Source of the DNA: Bog-159 sp963785255
Lineage (GTDB): Bacteria; Acidobacteriota; Terriglobia; Bryobacterales; Bryobacteraceae
Reading direction: 5' to 3'
DNA: 64,000 nucleotides
Assembly (NCBI GenBank): GCA_963785255.1
Contig: CAWAUR010000002.1
Location: forward strand, 930,001 to 994,000
The notes beneath the pieces are model-generated. The model made no database searches. It saw nothing but the letters and a program-made list of their open reading frames with translations, and was not told the DNA's origin. Shown one piece after another: positions 45,426-53,878 of this stretch. Position 1 is the stretch's first letter; the number at the start of each line of letters is the position of its first letter. Made by a program: the position numbers and the translations under genes.

Positions 45426-46091
45426 TTATTGCCCGCTTTCGATGCCCATGTTCTCGCGCACCCAGGCATCGTCCTGCTGCAGGATCCCGTAATCCTTGCG
45501 CAACGGATAGCCCTGCCACTCTTCGGGCAGCAGGATGCGGCGCATATCGGGGTGGCCGGCGAACTGGATGCCGAACATATCGAACACTTCGCGCTCCAGC
45601 CAATTGGCGGTCAGGTGCACGGTCACGGCGGTGGTTGGGCTGTAGCCGTCCGGGATCATGGTCTTCACGCGCATGCGCTCGTTGCGCGCAAAGCTGTACA
45701 GGATGTAAACCACATCGAAACGCTCGGCGCGTTTGGGGTAATCGACCGCCGTGAGATCGACCAGGTAGTCGAAATCCAATTCCAGCTTGAGCGTGTCCAG
45801 GATGCCGATGACGGCGTCGGGTTTGGCGACCATGAAATTCTGGCCCAAATACGTTGAGCACTCGGTGATATCGGCGCCAAACCGTTCCTTCAGCAGTTGC
45901 GTAATATCGCTATCCCAAGGCGTCACGGCCATGGTCGCGGGAGGCTTGGGAGGTGCGGCGTGGGCTGCGGCGGCGGGCTTCGGAGCGGCGGGTTTCGCCG
46001 CCGGCGCGGCCGGTTTTTCGGCGGGCGCGGATGCCTCGCTCCCGGCGGGAGGAGGCGCCCCCAACCCGTCGGGCTTTTGCTCGTCAGCCAT
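45426..46091 (-). CDS. nuoC: NADH-quinone oxidoreductase subunit C with Ala/Pro-rich N-terminal extension
   Basis: A 221-residue protein: the first about 55 residues are a low-complexity Ala/Pro/Lys tail (EKPAAPAAKPAAPKPAAAAH), then the 30-kDa subunit domain from ITQLLKERFGAD. Marks: DLTAVDYPKRAERFDVVYIL, WLEREVFDMFGIQFAGHPDM (the ERExxDMFGxxFxGHPxxRRIL family signature) and EEWQGYPLRKDY. It is the first gene of the operon here; no nuoA or nuoB precedes it. The extension resembles flexible linkers seen in acidobacterial NuoC and may be a tether. Confidence 0.94.
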   Translation of the reverse strand: MADEQKPDGLGAPPPAGSEASAPAEKPAAPAAKPAAPKPAAAAHAAPPKPPATMAVTPWDSDITQLLKERFGADITECSTYLGQNFMVAKPDAVIGILDTLKLELDFDYLVDLTAVDYPKRAERFDVVYILYSFARNERMRVKTMIPDGYSPTTAVTVHLTANWLEREVFDMFGIQFAGHPDMRRILLPEEWQGYPLRKDYGILQQDDAWVRENMGIESGQ

Positions 46092-46277
46092 GCGATTTCC
46101 TAAGGAAGATCATTACACATATCACTTGCTGTTGGGGAGTGTCAAACGCGGCGCGGAGTTCTCACCGCAGGCCGCCAGCAGCCCCGCCACGCTTCAGGTC
46201 ACGCGATCGGCGGGTGCGGGACTGAGAACACCGGCCATTTACGCCGATACGTAGTACAGTGGTCAGGAAAGATTCAA

Positions 46278-46556
46278 ATGGATACCCTGACCCCTGCCGA
46301 ACGAAGCGAGCGGATGAGCCGGGTTCGGTCAAAGGATACAAAACCGGAACTGCGGGTCCGGGCGCTCATTCACGGGATGGGATTCCGGTACAGGCTGCAC
46401 GACCGGTGCTTGCCGGGAAATCCCGATCTTGTTTTTCCTAGCAGGGGTAAAATTATCTTTGTGCATGGATGTTTCTGGCACCGGCACGGTGCGCGGTGCG
46501 GGCGCGCGTCACGGCCCCAGGCTAGGCGCGCTGACTGGGAGCCGGGGGATGTTTGA
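46278..46556 (+). pseudogene. vsr: Truncated very-short-patch-repair endonuclease (Vsr-like)
   Basis: The first 70 residues are a clear Vsr N-terminus: TPAERSERMSRVRSKDTKPE, GFRYRLHDRCLPGNPDLVFP (with the catalytic Asp) and VHGCFWHRH (metal-site His). After that the sequence degenerates to an Arg-rich tail and stops at 93 residues, where family members have about 140 and still need the C-terminal helix. AGGAAAG precedes the ATG. The last 8 bases overlap the start of the Mrr-type pseudogene that follows. Vsr nicks T:G mismatches arising from deaminated 5-methylcytosine; this copy is unlikely to work. Confidence 0.8.
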
Positions 46557-47551
46557 CGCCTTGGCCGTGGGTTGGCTCTATTCAAACGAGGAGATCTTCA
46601 CGACGCTCAGGGTGTCGAATGCCGGGGGTATCCGCCTGTCGTTGCACGGCGGGACAATTATACGGGCCGTTCTAATGACCTCGCTGCAGGGCCTGCACGG
46701 TGCCGGAGAGAATCCCTACCAAGACCGGCTCGAAGCCGGTACCCTGACATACACTGCAGCGGGAAAAGTCGGCCTGCAGACGCTCGCTGGCGTGAACAGC
46801 CGGCTCATTGAGCAAGCAACGCTGAACTTCCCCAATTCACGGGTTCGTACTTGTCGCAAGCAGACGGGATGCGTCCGTCGGACCCAAGCGCTGGAAGTAC
46901 CTGGGACTGCTCGAGTATCTTCGTCATTATCCGGACACGCAATTGGACGCAGACGGGAAAGTCCGCCGGGTCTGGCTTTTCGAATTCAAAATCCACTCCG
47001 ACCCGCAAGTCCTGCCGCTCGCCAACGAGGCAGCGATTGCGGCACAGTTACTGATCGAGTCGCGACTCCGGGCCGACAGGAATGGAGACGACGACGAGAT
47101 TGTCGAGCAAGGCGGTCGCCCGGACGCGATGACCCCCGAAAGGGCCGAGGAAGTTCGCGCAAGATTGCTAGCAATGAGCCCCAAGGGCTTTGAGTTTTTT
47201 ATCAAGGACCTGCTCGTGCATTGCGGGTACACGGACGTTTGCGTCACAAAATTCAGCGCCGACGGCGGCGTCGATGTGAACGCTAGGGCTGGCAGCCGAA
47301 TCTGGGTTTTTGAAAGCTCCCTTGTCCAGGTGCAGGCCAAGCGCTGGCTGCACTCCGTCGGCCGCAAGGAAGTTGCCGAACTGCGCGGAAGTCTACAGTC
47401 ATTCGCTAAGGGCGCCGTCATCACGACCAGCCATTTCTCAAAGGCGGCTATCAACGAGACCAACGAGGACGGTAAGAACCCAATCACTCTCGTCGACGGC
47501 CTCAGGCTGTCAAGAGTTGTGATCGAAGAGGGCCTTCGCCTGGCAACGTAA
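46549..47551 (+). pseudogene. Mrr-type restriction endonuclease broken by one frameshift
   Basis: The ATG at 46549 opens FDALAVGWLYSNEEIFTTLR through LEAGTLTYTAAGKVGLQTLA to TLNFP; near 46831-46834 the frame shifts by one base and continues IHGFVLVASRRDASVGPKRW, VWLFEFKIHSDPQVLPLANE, to the stop at 47551. One extra C in the CCCC run is enough. The C-terminal domain (MSPKGFEFFIKDLLVHCGYT, KFSADGGVDVNARAG, VQVQAKRW, VGRKEVAELRGSL, ITTSHFSKAAINET) is Mrr-like with its D...QxKR core. The N-terminal part may read modified DNA, as in type IV enzymes; that is inference. The intact 3' frame alone could start at TTG 46943. Confidence 0.75.
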
Positions 47552-48115
47552 GCACGCTCCTCGCGAACCGCCGGAACGATACGCCATGTGGGTAACCCAG
47601 ATCGGCAGCATCGGCCGAAAGGTTGGCGGACTACACACGCGGCTTGCGTCGTCGCCCGCACGATTTTTGCCGGCCCGCGCGCAGCCAAACTCACCGGACG
47701 GAGCGCTCAATCCATAAACACGCGCCCGGGCAACTTTACGGAGGGTTCTATCCGGCCGGAAACGACCATAGGACACAGCTCTCGGAACATACCCTCCATA
47801 TCTCCTCCCGGCGCACATAGGTGCCTGTCTATGAGATAGGCACAAAAGTTGGCCAGCTGTATGCCTACCGAGAACCTGGAGTCGCCGAAATGAACGTTGT
47901 CTTGCAGATGTGCCAGCCGCGAACGTCGCCGTACGTGCTTAACCGTCGCCGCATAATCTGCCGAAGGCCGTAAGGCAACGCCGTCCGCATCGGATACCCA
48001 CCACGCGACTGGCGGATGGGGTGCTATGCCGGCTCGGCAAGCGGTCGTCTAGTCCGGCCCATGCTAACCCCACAACGGGTGCGCCACGCGCGCTCCGTCG
48101 TGGTAACCTTTCCAC
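47552..48115. other. Intergenic region, nothing recognised
   Basis: No credible gene, repeat or RNA was identified between the Mrr relic and the first propeller gene. Short frames on both strands are Arg-rich and look non-coding. Confidence 0.45.
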
Positions 48116-49318
48116 ATGCCGGGTCGCGGAATCGCTGTTCTTCTCTGCGTTTTTCTGAGTACGCCGATATGGCCGGCTGACTGGCCGCAATGGCGCGGAC
48201 CCAATCGCGATGGCATCTCGGCCGAGACCGGCTTGCTGGATGCATGGCCCAAAGGCGGGCCGCCGCTGGTTTGGAAGATCGACGGCCTAGGCGAAGGTTA
48301 TTCGTCCGCCGCCATCGCCGCGGGACGGCTGTTCATTCAGGGCCAGCGCGGTAACGAGGAGTATGTCCTGGCGTTCGACGCCGCGACGGGCAAGCAATTG
48401 TGGCGCACCCATACCGGAATCCCGTTCAACGAATCGCGCGGCCATGGCCCGCGCAGCACTCCCACCGTGGATGGCGACCGCGTCTACGCCCTGGCAGCCG
48501 ATGGCATGTTGGTGTGCCTGGCCGCAGCCACCGGCCACACCATCTGGGGTTACAACATCGTGGATCATTTTCACGGACAGGTCCCGCAGTGGGGCATCAG
48601 CGAATCGCCGCTGGCGGATGGAGACCGCGTCATCGTGACGCCCGGCGGTCCCGGCGCAGCCGTGGTGGCGCTCGACAAGATGACCGGCAAGCTGCAATGG
48701 CAATCGCAAAGCGATCGGGCGGGCTACTCTTCGCCCATGATTTACGATGCGGGCGGCGCGCGCCGCGTGGTCGTTCTTACCGCTAATTCAGCCATGGGGC
48801 TGGATCTGGCGAGCGGCAGCCTGCAGTGGCGCTACGAACGCGTCGCCAACGGAGTAGCCAATATCGCCACGCCCATCGTGCACGGCGGCGAGATCTTTCT
48901 TTCATCGAACTACGGCACCGGATGCGTGCTGCTGAAGGCCGCCGGGGGCGACGCCGCGGAAGTGTATTTCAGCAAGAACATGCAGAATCATTACAGCACT
49001 TCGGTGCTGGTGGGCGATTATCTCTACGGATTTTCCGCGAGCATATTGACGGCCATGAAATTCGAGACCGGCGAAGTGGCGTGGCGCGACCGCAGCGTCG
49101 GCAAGGGCTCGCTGATCTATGCGGACCGGCACTTGTATGCGCTGGGCGAAGACGGCATCGTCGGTTTGATAGAAGCGACGCCGGCGGGCTATCGCGAAAT
49201 ATCGCGCTTCGAAATTTCCAAGGGCGGATATCCCACGTGGAGCCAGCCGGTGATCGCCAACGGCAGGCTCTATCTGCGCGACCAGGACAATCTGTTTTGC
49301 TACAACATAAAAAAGTGA
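48116..49318 (+). CDS. PQQ-like beta-propeller secreted protein, first of three
   Basis: A 400-residue exported propeller. The signal peptide (MPGRGIAVLLCVFLSTPIW) leads to ADWPQWRGPNRDGIS, the characteristic first strand of PQQ-like (BamB/YWTD type) proteins in Acidobacteriota and Planctomycetes. Repeats follow the pattern DAATGKQLWRTHTG, AAATGHTIWGYNIV, DKMTGKLQWQSQSD, and DLASGSLQWRYERV. No dehydrogenase catalytic residues were identified, so these are more likely binding or scaffold proteins than quinoproteins. The stop overlaps the start of the next gene (TGATG). Confidence 0.88.
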   Translation: MPGRGIAVLLCVFLSTPIWPADWPQWRGPNRDGISAETGLLDAWPKGGPPLVWKIDGLGEGYSSAAIAAGRLFIQGQRGNEEYVLAFDAATGKQLWRTHTGIPFNESRGHGPRSTPTVDGDRVYALAADGMLVCLAAATGHTIWGYNIVDHFHGQVPQWGISESPLADGDRVIVTPGGPGAAVVALDKMTGKLQWQSQSDRAGYSSPMIYDAGGARRVVVLTANSAMGLDLASGSLQWRYERVANGVANIATPIVHGGEIFLSSNYGTGCVLLKAAGGDAAEVYFSKNMQNHYSTSVLVGDYLYGFSASILTAMKFETGEVAWRDRSVGKGSLIYADRHLYALGEDGIVGLIEATPAGYREISRFEISKGGYPTWSQPVIANGRLYLRDQDNLFCYNIKK

Positions 49319-49355
49319 TGAACCGCTGGCTGACGCGCGCGGCTCGGAAGCCGGT
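49318..49355 (+). repeat. Dispersed repeat used as the start of a signal peptide
   Basis: GAACCGCTGGCTGACGCGCG here matches GAACCGCTTGCTGACGCGCG at 17162 with one mismatch, then CGGCTC. In this place it forms the first 12 codons of the second propeller gene. Confidence 0.7.
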
Positions 49356-50670
49356 CCCGGCGCTGGCGCTGCTACTTTGCCTTGGTTTCCCGTGTCTCGC
49401 CGCGGACGACGGCTGGACGCAATTCCGCGGCCCCGCGGCGGGCGTCGCCGCCGACGATCCAGCGCTGCCCGAAACCTGGAGCGCCACTTCCAACATTGCC
49501 TGGAAGCTCGACATTCCCGGCCGCGGCTGGTCGTCCCCCGTGGTGGCGGGCGACCGCATCTTTCTGACGTCCGTGATCGCCGCGCAGCCTGAGGAAGCAC
49601 CCAAGAAAGGCCTTTATTTCGGCGGCAATCGCGAAACAGCGCCGCCCGACGAGTACCGCTGGATGCTCTACTGCGTCGATTGGAAAACCGGCAAGCTCCT
49701 TTGGGAGCGCGAAGTGCATCGCGGCAATGCACCCCCACGGCATCTGAAGAATAGTTACGCTTCGGAAACGCCCGTTACCGATGGCGAGCGCGTCTACGTC
49801 TACTTCGGCAGTGTGGGTGTGTTCTGTTTCGATCGCGACGGCAAGCCGCTCTGGTCGCAGCCACTGGGACCGTTCCGCATGCGCTTCGGCTGGGGCGCGG
49901 CGTCGTCGCCGATTCTGTATCGAGGCCGGCTATACATCGTCAACGACAACGAAGACCAGTCGTTCCTGGAAGCGTTGGACGCCAAAACCGGCAAGCAGAT
50001 CTGGCGCGTGGCGCGCGACGAGGGCAGTAATTGGTCCACGCCGTTCGTTTGGGAGAACGGCAAGCGCACCGAAATCGTAACGGCCGGTACGCGCCGCGTG
50101 CGCGCCTACGATCCCGATGGCAAGCTGCTTTGGGAGTTGGGTGGCATGTCGTCCATCGCCGTCCCCACGCCGTTCGCGAAGTTCGACCTGCTATATGTGA
50201 CTTCGGGCTACGTCGGCGATCAGGTGCGGCCCATCTTCGCCGTGCGTCCGGGCGCTTCGGGCGATATCAGCTTGAAGGGCGATGAAACCGCCAATGCGTA
50301 CATCGCCTGGTATCAGCGGCAGGGCGGTCCTTACAATCCATCGCCGCTGGTTTACGGCGATTATTATTACACCCTGATGGATTTCGGATTTCTCACTTGC
50401 CGCGATGCGCGCACCGGCAAAGAGATTTATGGCAAGCAGCGTATCAACGCCGCCGGCGCGGCTTTTACGGCATCGCCTTGGGCCTACAACGGCAAGATCT
50501 TCGCGCTGAGTGAAGACGGCGATACGTATGTGATTCAGGCGGGGCCGGAGTTCAAAGTGCTGGGCAAGAATCCGCTCGACGAAATGTGCCTGGCCACGCC
50601 CGCCGTTTACCGCTCGACCCTGATTGTTCGCACGGCGTCGAAGCTTTACCGCATCGAGAGGACCAAATGA
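49318..50670 (+). CDS. PQQ-like beta-propeller secreted protein, second of three
   Basis: Starts at the ATG at 49318 overlapping the previous stop; the product has 450 residues. The N-terminus MNRWLTRAARKPV is encoded by a dispersed repeat, followed by the hydrophobic core PALALLLCLGFPCLAAD and then DGWTQFRGPAAGV, the family's first strand. Propeller marks: YCVDWKTGKLLWEREV, FCFDRDGKPLWSQPLG, EALDAKTGKQIWRVARDEGS, RAYDPDGKLLWELGG. A frame open far upstream is coincidental overlap with the first gene. The three propeller genes are translationally coupled and probably act together at the cell surface. Confidence 0.88.
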   Translation: MNRWLTRAARKPVPALALLLCLGFPCLAADDGWTQFRGPAAGVAADDPALPETWSATSNIAWKLDIPGRGWSSPVVAGDRIFLTSVIAAQPEEAPKKGLYFGGNRETAPPDEYRWMLYCVDWKTGKLLWEREVHRGNAPPRHLKNSYASETPVTDGERVYVYFGSVGVFCFDRDGKPLWSQPLGPFRMRFGWGAASSPILYRGRLYIVNDNEDQSFLEALDAKTGKQIWRVARDEGSNWSTPFVWENGKRTEIVTAGTRRVRAYDPDGKLLWELGGMSSIAVPTPFAKFDLLYVTSGYVGDQVRPIFAVRPGASGDISLKGDETANAYIAWYQRQGGPYNPSPLVYGDYYYTLMDFGFLTCRDARTGKEIYGKQRINAAGAAFTASPWAYNGKIFALSEDGDTYVIQAGPEFKVLGKNPLDEMCLATPAVYRSTLIVRTASKLYRIERTK

Positions 50671-51860
50671 TTTTGTGGGGCAGGCTCGTAGCCTGCGGCG
50701 GCCTCGTAGGCCGCCTTCCGGGAGTAGCTTGCCTTTTTGGCGGCCTACGAGGCCGCCGCAGGCTACGAGCCTGCCCCACAATACTCACCCTCCTGCTCTG
50801 CGCCCGGCTGCCCGCCGCCTCTGACGCCTGGCCCCAATTCCGCGGCAATCCCCAACTCACCGGCGTAGCCACCGCCCCGCTGCCCGCCACGCTGAAACCG
50901 CTCTGGACCTACGATGCCGGCGACGGCATCCAATCGTCCGCGGCCATCGCCGATGGCACAGTCTACGTGGGTGTGGAATCCGCCGACCTGCTGGCCATCG
51001 ACCTGGCCACCGGCAAACTGCGCTGGAAATATCATGCCGCCGATGGCATCGATGAATCCTCGCCGCTGGTGCACGATGGCGTCGTCTACGTGGGCGATAT
51101 CGCGGGCACTCTGCATGCCGTGCGCGCCGCCGATGGCAAACCCGTCTGGACTTTCAAAACGGAGAGCGAAATCCGCTCCTCGCCAGTGGTCGACGGTGAC
51201 CGCATATTTATTGGCTCTTACGACGGCAATCTCTACTGCCTTTCCATAAAAGATGGCAAGGTCCTCTGGAAATTCACGACATCGAGCTACGTGCACGCGA
51301 CCCCGGCCATTTCCAACGGATTGGTTTATATCGCCGGCTGCGATGAGATTTTCCGCGGCCTGCGCATCGCCGATGGCAAAGAAGTGTTCCATTTCGATTC
51401 CGGCGGATACACCGGCGCCTCTCCCGCCGTGCTCGGCCAATGGGCTTACTTCGGCACGTTCAACAACGATGTGGCGGGCGCCGATCTGGCTCGCAAGCGC
51501 GTCGCCTGGCGCTACCAGAATCCCGCACGGCAGTTTCCGTTTTACTCTTCCGCGGCCGTTACTGGCGATCGCGTGGTGGTCGGCGGTCGCGACAAAATTG
51601 TGCACTGCCTCGATGCCAAAACCGGCAAAGCGATTTGGACGTTCGCCACCCGCGCGCGCGTAGATTCGTCGCCGGCCATCGCGGGCGACCGCGTCTATGT
51701 GGGGTCGAACGACGGCCGGCTTTATGTGCTCGATCTGGCCACCGGCAAAAAAATCTGGGAATTCGATGCAGGCGCGCCGCTTTCCGCCTCCCCGGCAATT
51801 GCCGCGGGCCGCCTCGTGATCGGCTCGCAGGATGGCAAACTATTCTGCTTCGGAGCATAA
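50667..51860 (+). CDS. PQQ-like beta-propeller secreted protein, third of three, with repeat-derived N-terminus
   Basis: The ATG at 50667 overlaps the preceding stop (ATGA). Codons 4-38 are entirely a perfect 41-bp inverted repeat with a 23-base loop (ILWGRLVACGGLVGRLPGVA, then LFGGLRGRRRLRACP). Only afterwards comes a short hydrophobic core (ILTLLLCARLPAASDAW) and the typical first strand WPQFRGNPQLTGV. Propeller repeats: DLATGKLRWKYHAA, RAADGKPVWTFKTE, SIKDGKVLWKFTTS, DAKTGKAIWTFATR, DLATGKKIWEFDAG, seven or so in all. The signal peptide may no longer work, or translation may begin elsewhere, for example at an internal GTG or CTG. The mature part is intact. Confidence 0.85.
   Translation: MILWGRLVACGGLVGRLPGVACLFGGLRGRRRLRACPTILTLLLCARLPAASDAWPQFRGNPQLTGVATAPLPATLKPLWTYDAGDGIQSSAAIADGTVYVGVESADLLAIDLATGKLRWKYHAADGIDESSPLVHDGVVYVGDIAGTLHAVRAADGKPVWTFKTESEIRSSPVVDGDRIFIGSYDGNLYCLSIKDGKVLWKFTTSSYVHATPAISNGLVYIAGCDEIFRGLRIADGKEVFHFDSGGYTGASPAVLGQWAYFGTFNNDVAGADLARKRVAWRYQNPARQFPFYSSAAVTGDRVVVGGRDKIVHCLDAKTGKAIWTFATRARVDSSPAIAGDRVYVGSNDGRLYVLDLATGKKIWEFDAGAPLSASPAIAAGRLVIGSQDGKLFCFGA
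50675..50779. repeat. Perfect 41-bp inverted repeat inside a coding sequence
   Basis: Left arm 50675-50715, right arm 50739-50779, all 41 positions complementary; loop 23 bases. It begins GTGGGGCAGGCTCGTAGCCT and ends AGGCTACGAGCCTGCCCCAC. Same family as 33523 and 60169, but longer. In mRNA it would fold into a very stable hairpin right behind the start codon. Confidence 0.95.
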
Positions 51861-51862
51861 CG

Positions 51863-52258
51863 ATGCCGAAATCCGCCAAAGCCAAAGCCAAAGAAGATGC
51901 CCGCCTCGCCCGGCTCACGAAGATCTGCCTGGCGCTGCCCGAGGCGACTACCTGCCGCCAGGGATCGCACGCCGGCTTTCTGGTTCGCAAGAGAACCTTC
52001 GCGTATTTTCTGGATAACCATCACGGCGATGGCATCGTAGCTGTCACCGGCAAAGTGCTGCCGGGCGATAACAAGGCGCTGGCCGCCGCGCAGCCCGAAC
52101 GATTCTATCTGCCCGCGTATCTTGCGCCCAACGGCTGGGTCGCGCTGCGTCTCGACGTGGGCGAAATCGATTGGGACGAAGTGTCCGAGCTGATCGCGTG
52201 CAGCTACCGGCTAGTGGCGCCCAAACGGCTGGCCGCGCAGGTGAACATCGAGTCGTGA
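51863..52258 (+). CDS. MmcQ/YjbR family protein
   Basis: A 131-residue soluble protein with the YjbR-like CyaY fold: KICLALPEATTCRQGSHAGF near the N-terminus (matching the LPxxxxxxxxGxxxFxV pattern), FAYFLDNHHGDGIVAVTGKV in the middle, and VALRLDVGEIDWDEVSELI, then the C-terminal helix with YRLVAPKRLA. Family members are proposed DNA-binding proteins of unknown role. It begins 2 bases after the propeller stop and overlaps the acetyltransferase start, so it belongs to the same transcript. The Lys-rich N-terminus (KSAKAKAKEDARLARL) fits nucleic-acid binding. Confidence 0.82.
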   Translation: MPKSAKAKAKEDARLARLTKICLALPEATTCRQGSHAGFLVRKRTFAYFLDNHHGDGIVAVTGKVLPGDNKALAAAQPERFYLPAYLAPNGWVALRLDVGEIDWDEVSELIACSYRLVAPKRLAAQVNIES

Positions 52259-52800
52259 CGCCCGAATTGGAAACGCCGCGCCTGTGGCTGCGCCCGTTGG
52301 AATTGACCGATGCGGCGCAAGCTCAGGTGTTTTTTCCGCAATGGGAAGTCGTGCGCTACCTGACCGACAAGGTGCCCTGGCCTTTTCCGCCGGATGGAGT
52401 TTTCACTTACTATCGCGATGTGGCGCTGCCGCAAGCCGAGCGTGGCGAGGCGTGGCATTGGACCCTGCGGCTGAAGACCGATCCCGATTCGCTCATCGGC
52501 TGCATCAGTCTGATGCGGGGCGGGGAGACCAACCGCGGATTCTGGCTGGGCGCGCCCTGGCGTGGGCAGGGCCTGATGAGCGAAGCGAGCGTCGCGGTGA
52601 CCGATTACTGGTTCGGCACCCTGGGCTTCCCGCTGTTGCGCGTTCCAAAAGCTGCGGCCAACATCCCGTCGCGCCGCATTTCGGAAAAGCAGGGCATGCG
52701 CCTGGTCGAAACAAAAGAAGGCGACTACGTTTCGGGCCGTCTGCCTACGGAAATCTGGGAAATTACCGCTGAAGAATGGAGAACCGCCCGCGGCTGGTAA
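52255..52800 (+). CDS. GNAT acetyltransferase, RimJ/RimL-like
   Basis: Starts at the GTG at 52255, overlapping the previous stop; no ATG alternative. The 181-residue protein begins ELETPRLWLRPLELTDAAQA, the standard opening of RimJ/RimL-type N-acetyltransferases. The acetyl-CoA loop is WRGQGLMSEA (RxxGxG/A type), and the C-terminal half carries RVPKAAANIPSRRISEKQGM, the conserved N-x-x-S-x-x-x-x-x-K-x-G motif. Its target (protein N-terminus, antibiotic or metabolite) is not predictable. Confidence 0.9.
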   Translation: MTPELETPRLWLRPLELTDAAQAQVFFPQWEVVRYLTDKVPWPFPPDGVFTYYRDVALPQAERGEAWHWTLRLKTDPDSLIGCISLMRGGETNRGFWLGAPWRGQGLMSEASVAVTDYWFGTLGFPLLRVPKAAANIPSRRISEKQGMRLVETKEGDYVSGRLPTEIWEITAEEWRTARGW

Positions 52801-52814
52801 TCCTGTTCACGTTG

Positions 52815-52892
52815 GTGGGGCAGACCATCGTCTTTCGTGGTCTGCCGCCTTCGGCGGCGTGGCAGACGACACAAACCGATCGTCTGCCCCAC
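52815..52892. repeat. Double hairpin repeat, GTGGGGCAG family
   Basis: Opens GTGGGGCAGACCATCGTC, closes GATCGTCTGCCCCAC, with two internal stems (CAGACCA/TGGTCTG and GCCGCC/GGCGGC) and an outer pairing of both ends. It lies between the acetyltransferase and the radical SAM gene. Confidence 0.8.
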
Positions 52893-52932
52893 GGTGTCTC
52901 AACGAAAGCGGGCGCGTAGCTTTAACCTGGAG

Positions 52933-52938
52933 TATAAT
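52933..52938 (+). promoter_or_regulatory. Consensus -10 TATAAT before the radical SAM gene
   Basis: TATAAT ends 16 bases before the ATG at 52955, predicting a leader of about 10 bases. Confidence 0.45.
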
Positions 52939-52954
52939 CTGGACGGGTAGCGCC

Positions 52955-53878
52955 ATGGACACTTTGGAGATTCAACGGGCCGTATCCAAAGACGGAAGCC
53001 GCAAGTACAGTTTCGAAGTCGAAAGCGGGCGCCGCATGGAATCGGCTTTCTTCACTGTCCCCGGGCGCGAACGCCCCCACATCGCCTGCGTTTCCACCCA
53101 ACTGGGGTGCGCCGTGGCGTGTCCCTTCTGCGCCGCGGCGCAGGCGCCCTTTTTCCGGAATCTTACCGCGGACGAGATCCTGTTCCAGGTGGATGCGGTG
53201 CTTGAAGACCACTCCGCCGCCCTTGACGAAATTCTCGCCGAAGGATTCGAGGTTTCGTTCATGGGCGCCGGCGAGCCTCTTGCGAATCTTACCAACCTGC
53301 TGGAGACCATTCGCCGCATTCACCTTCGTTACCCGCAAATCACGCGCGTCTCGGTTTCCACTGCCGGCCCCGCCCGGCGCATTGAAGCGCTCACGGCGGC
53401 CATGCCCACGGTCCCGCCCGTCCATCTTCAAATCTCTTTACACGCCACCACGGACGAAACCCGGCGCCGGCTCGTTCCCAACGCGCCCGATTCCATCAAA
53501 AACCTGCTCGACGCCGGACGCCGCTTCCACGAAAAGACCGCGGACCAGGTTTTTCTCAACTACGTGCTATTGAAAGGCATCAACGATTCGGACGCCGACG
53601 CGCGCTGGCTGGCGCATCTCGATCGGCAGGCGTTTTACGTCAAGATCGCCGCGCTTAACGACATCGCCGGCATGCCTCCCGGTATGGTGGGCGCATCGCT
53701 CGATGATATCTTTACCTTTTCGCGCCGGCTGGACAGCTATCGGCTGCCCCACAAGATCTTCGTCGGAGACGGCTTGGACGTAGGCGCAAGCTGCGGACAG
53801 CTCGCCGCGGTCCCCCGCGAAGTCCGGGCGCCTGCGTCCACATCCGCCGTAATCGCGAAAGGAGCTTCCCTTGCTTGA
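52955..53878 (+). CDS. Short RlmN-like radical SAM protein
   Basis: A 307-residue radical SAM enzyme of the RlmN/Cfr group, which methylates adenine C2 or C8 in 23S rRNA or tRNA. The cluster motif CAVACPFC (CxxxCxxC) is preceded by CVSTQLGC, where the first Cys corresponds to the RlmN Cys118 position; SFMGAGEPLANLTNLLETI and ISLHATTDETRRRLVPNAP are standard; GASCGQLA near the C-terminus holds the second catalytic Cys. All catalytic residues are thus present. The N-terminal domain that RlmN uses to contact rRNA/tRNA (about 80-90 residues) is essentially absent: only 45 residues precede the first Cys. The ATG at 52955 was chosen from the -10 and alignment; the frame opens at 52859 over a repeat. 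Stop overlaps the next gene. Confidence 0.85.
   Translation: MDTLEIQRAVSKDGSRKYSFEVESGRRMESAFFTVPGRERPHIACVSTQLGCAVACPFCAAAQAPFFRNLTADEILFQVDAVLEDHSAALDEILAEGFEVSFMGAGEPLANLTNLLETIRRIHLRYPQITRVSVSTAGPARRIEALTAAMPTVPPVHLQISLHATTDETRRRLVPNAPDSIKNLLDAGRRFHEKTADQVFLNYVLLKGINDSDADARWLAHLDRQAFYVKIAALNDIAGMPPGMVGASLDDIFTFSRRLDSYRLPHKIFVGDGLDVGASCGQLAAVPREVRAPASTSAVIAKGASLA

Noticed and set aside
44283..45857. Plus-strand ORFs opposite nuoD and nuoC
   Set aside because: Antisense shadows of confidently identified complex I genes.
46092..46277. Short nuoA or nuoB remnant upstream of nuoC
   Set aside because: Read in all frames, no NuoB Cys motif or NuoA helix pattern is present.
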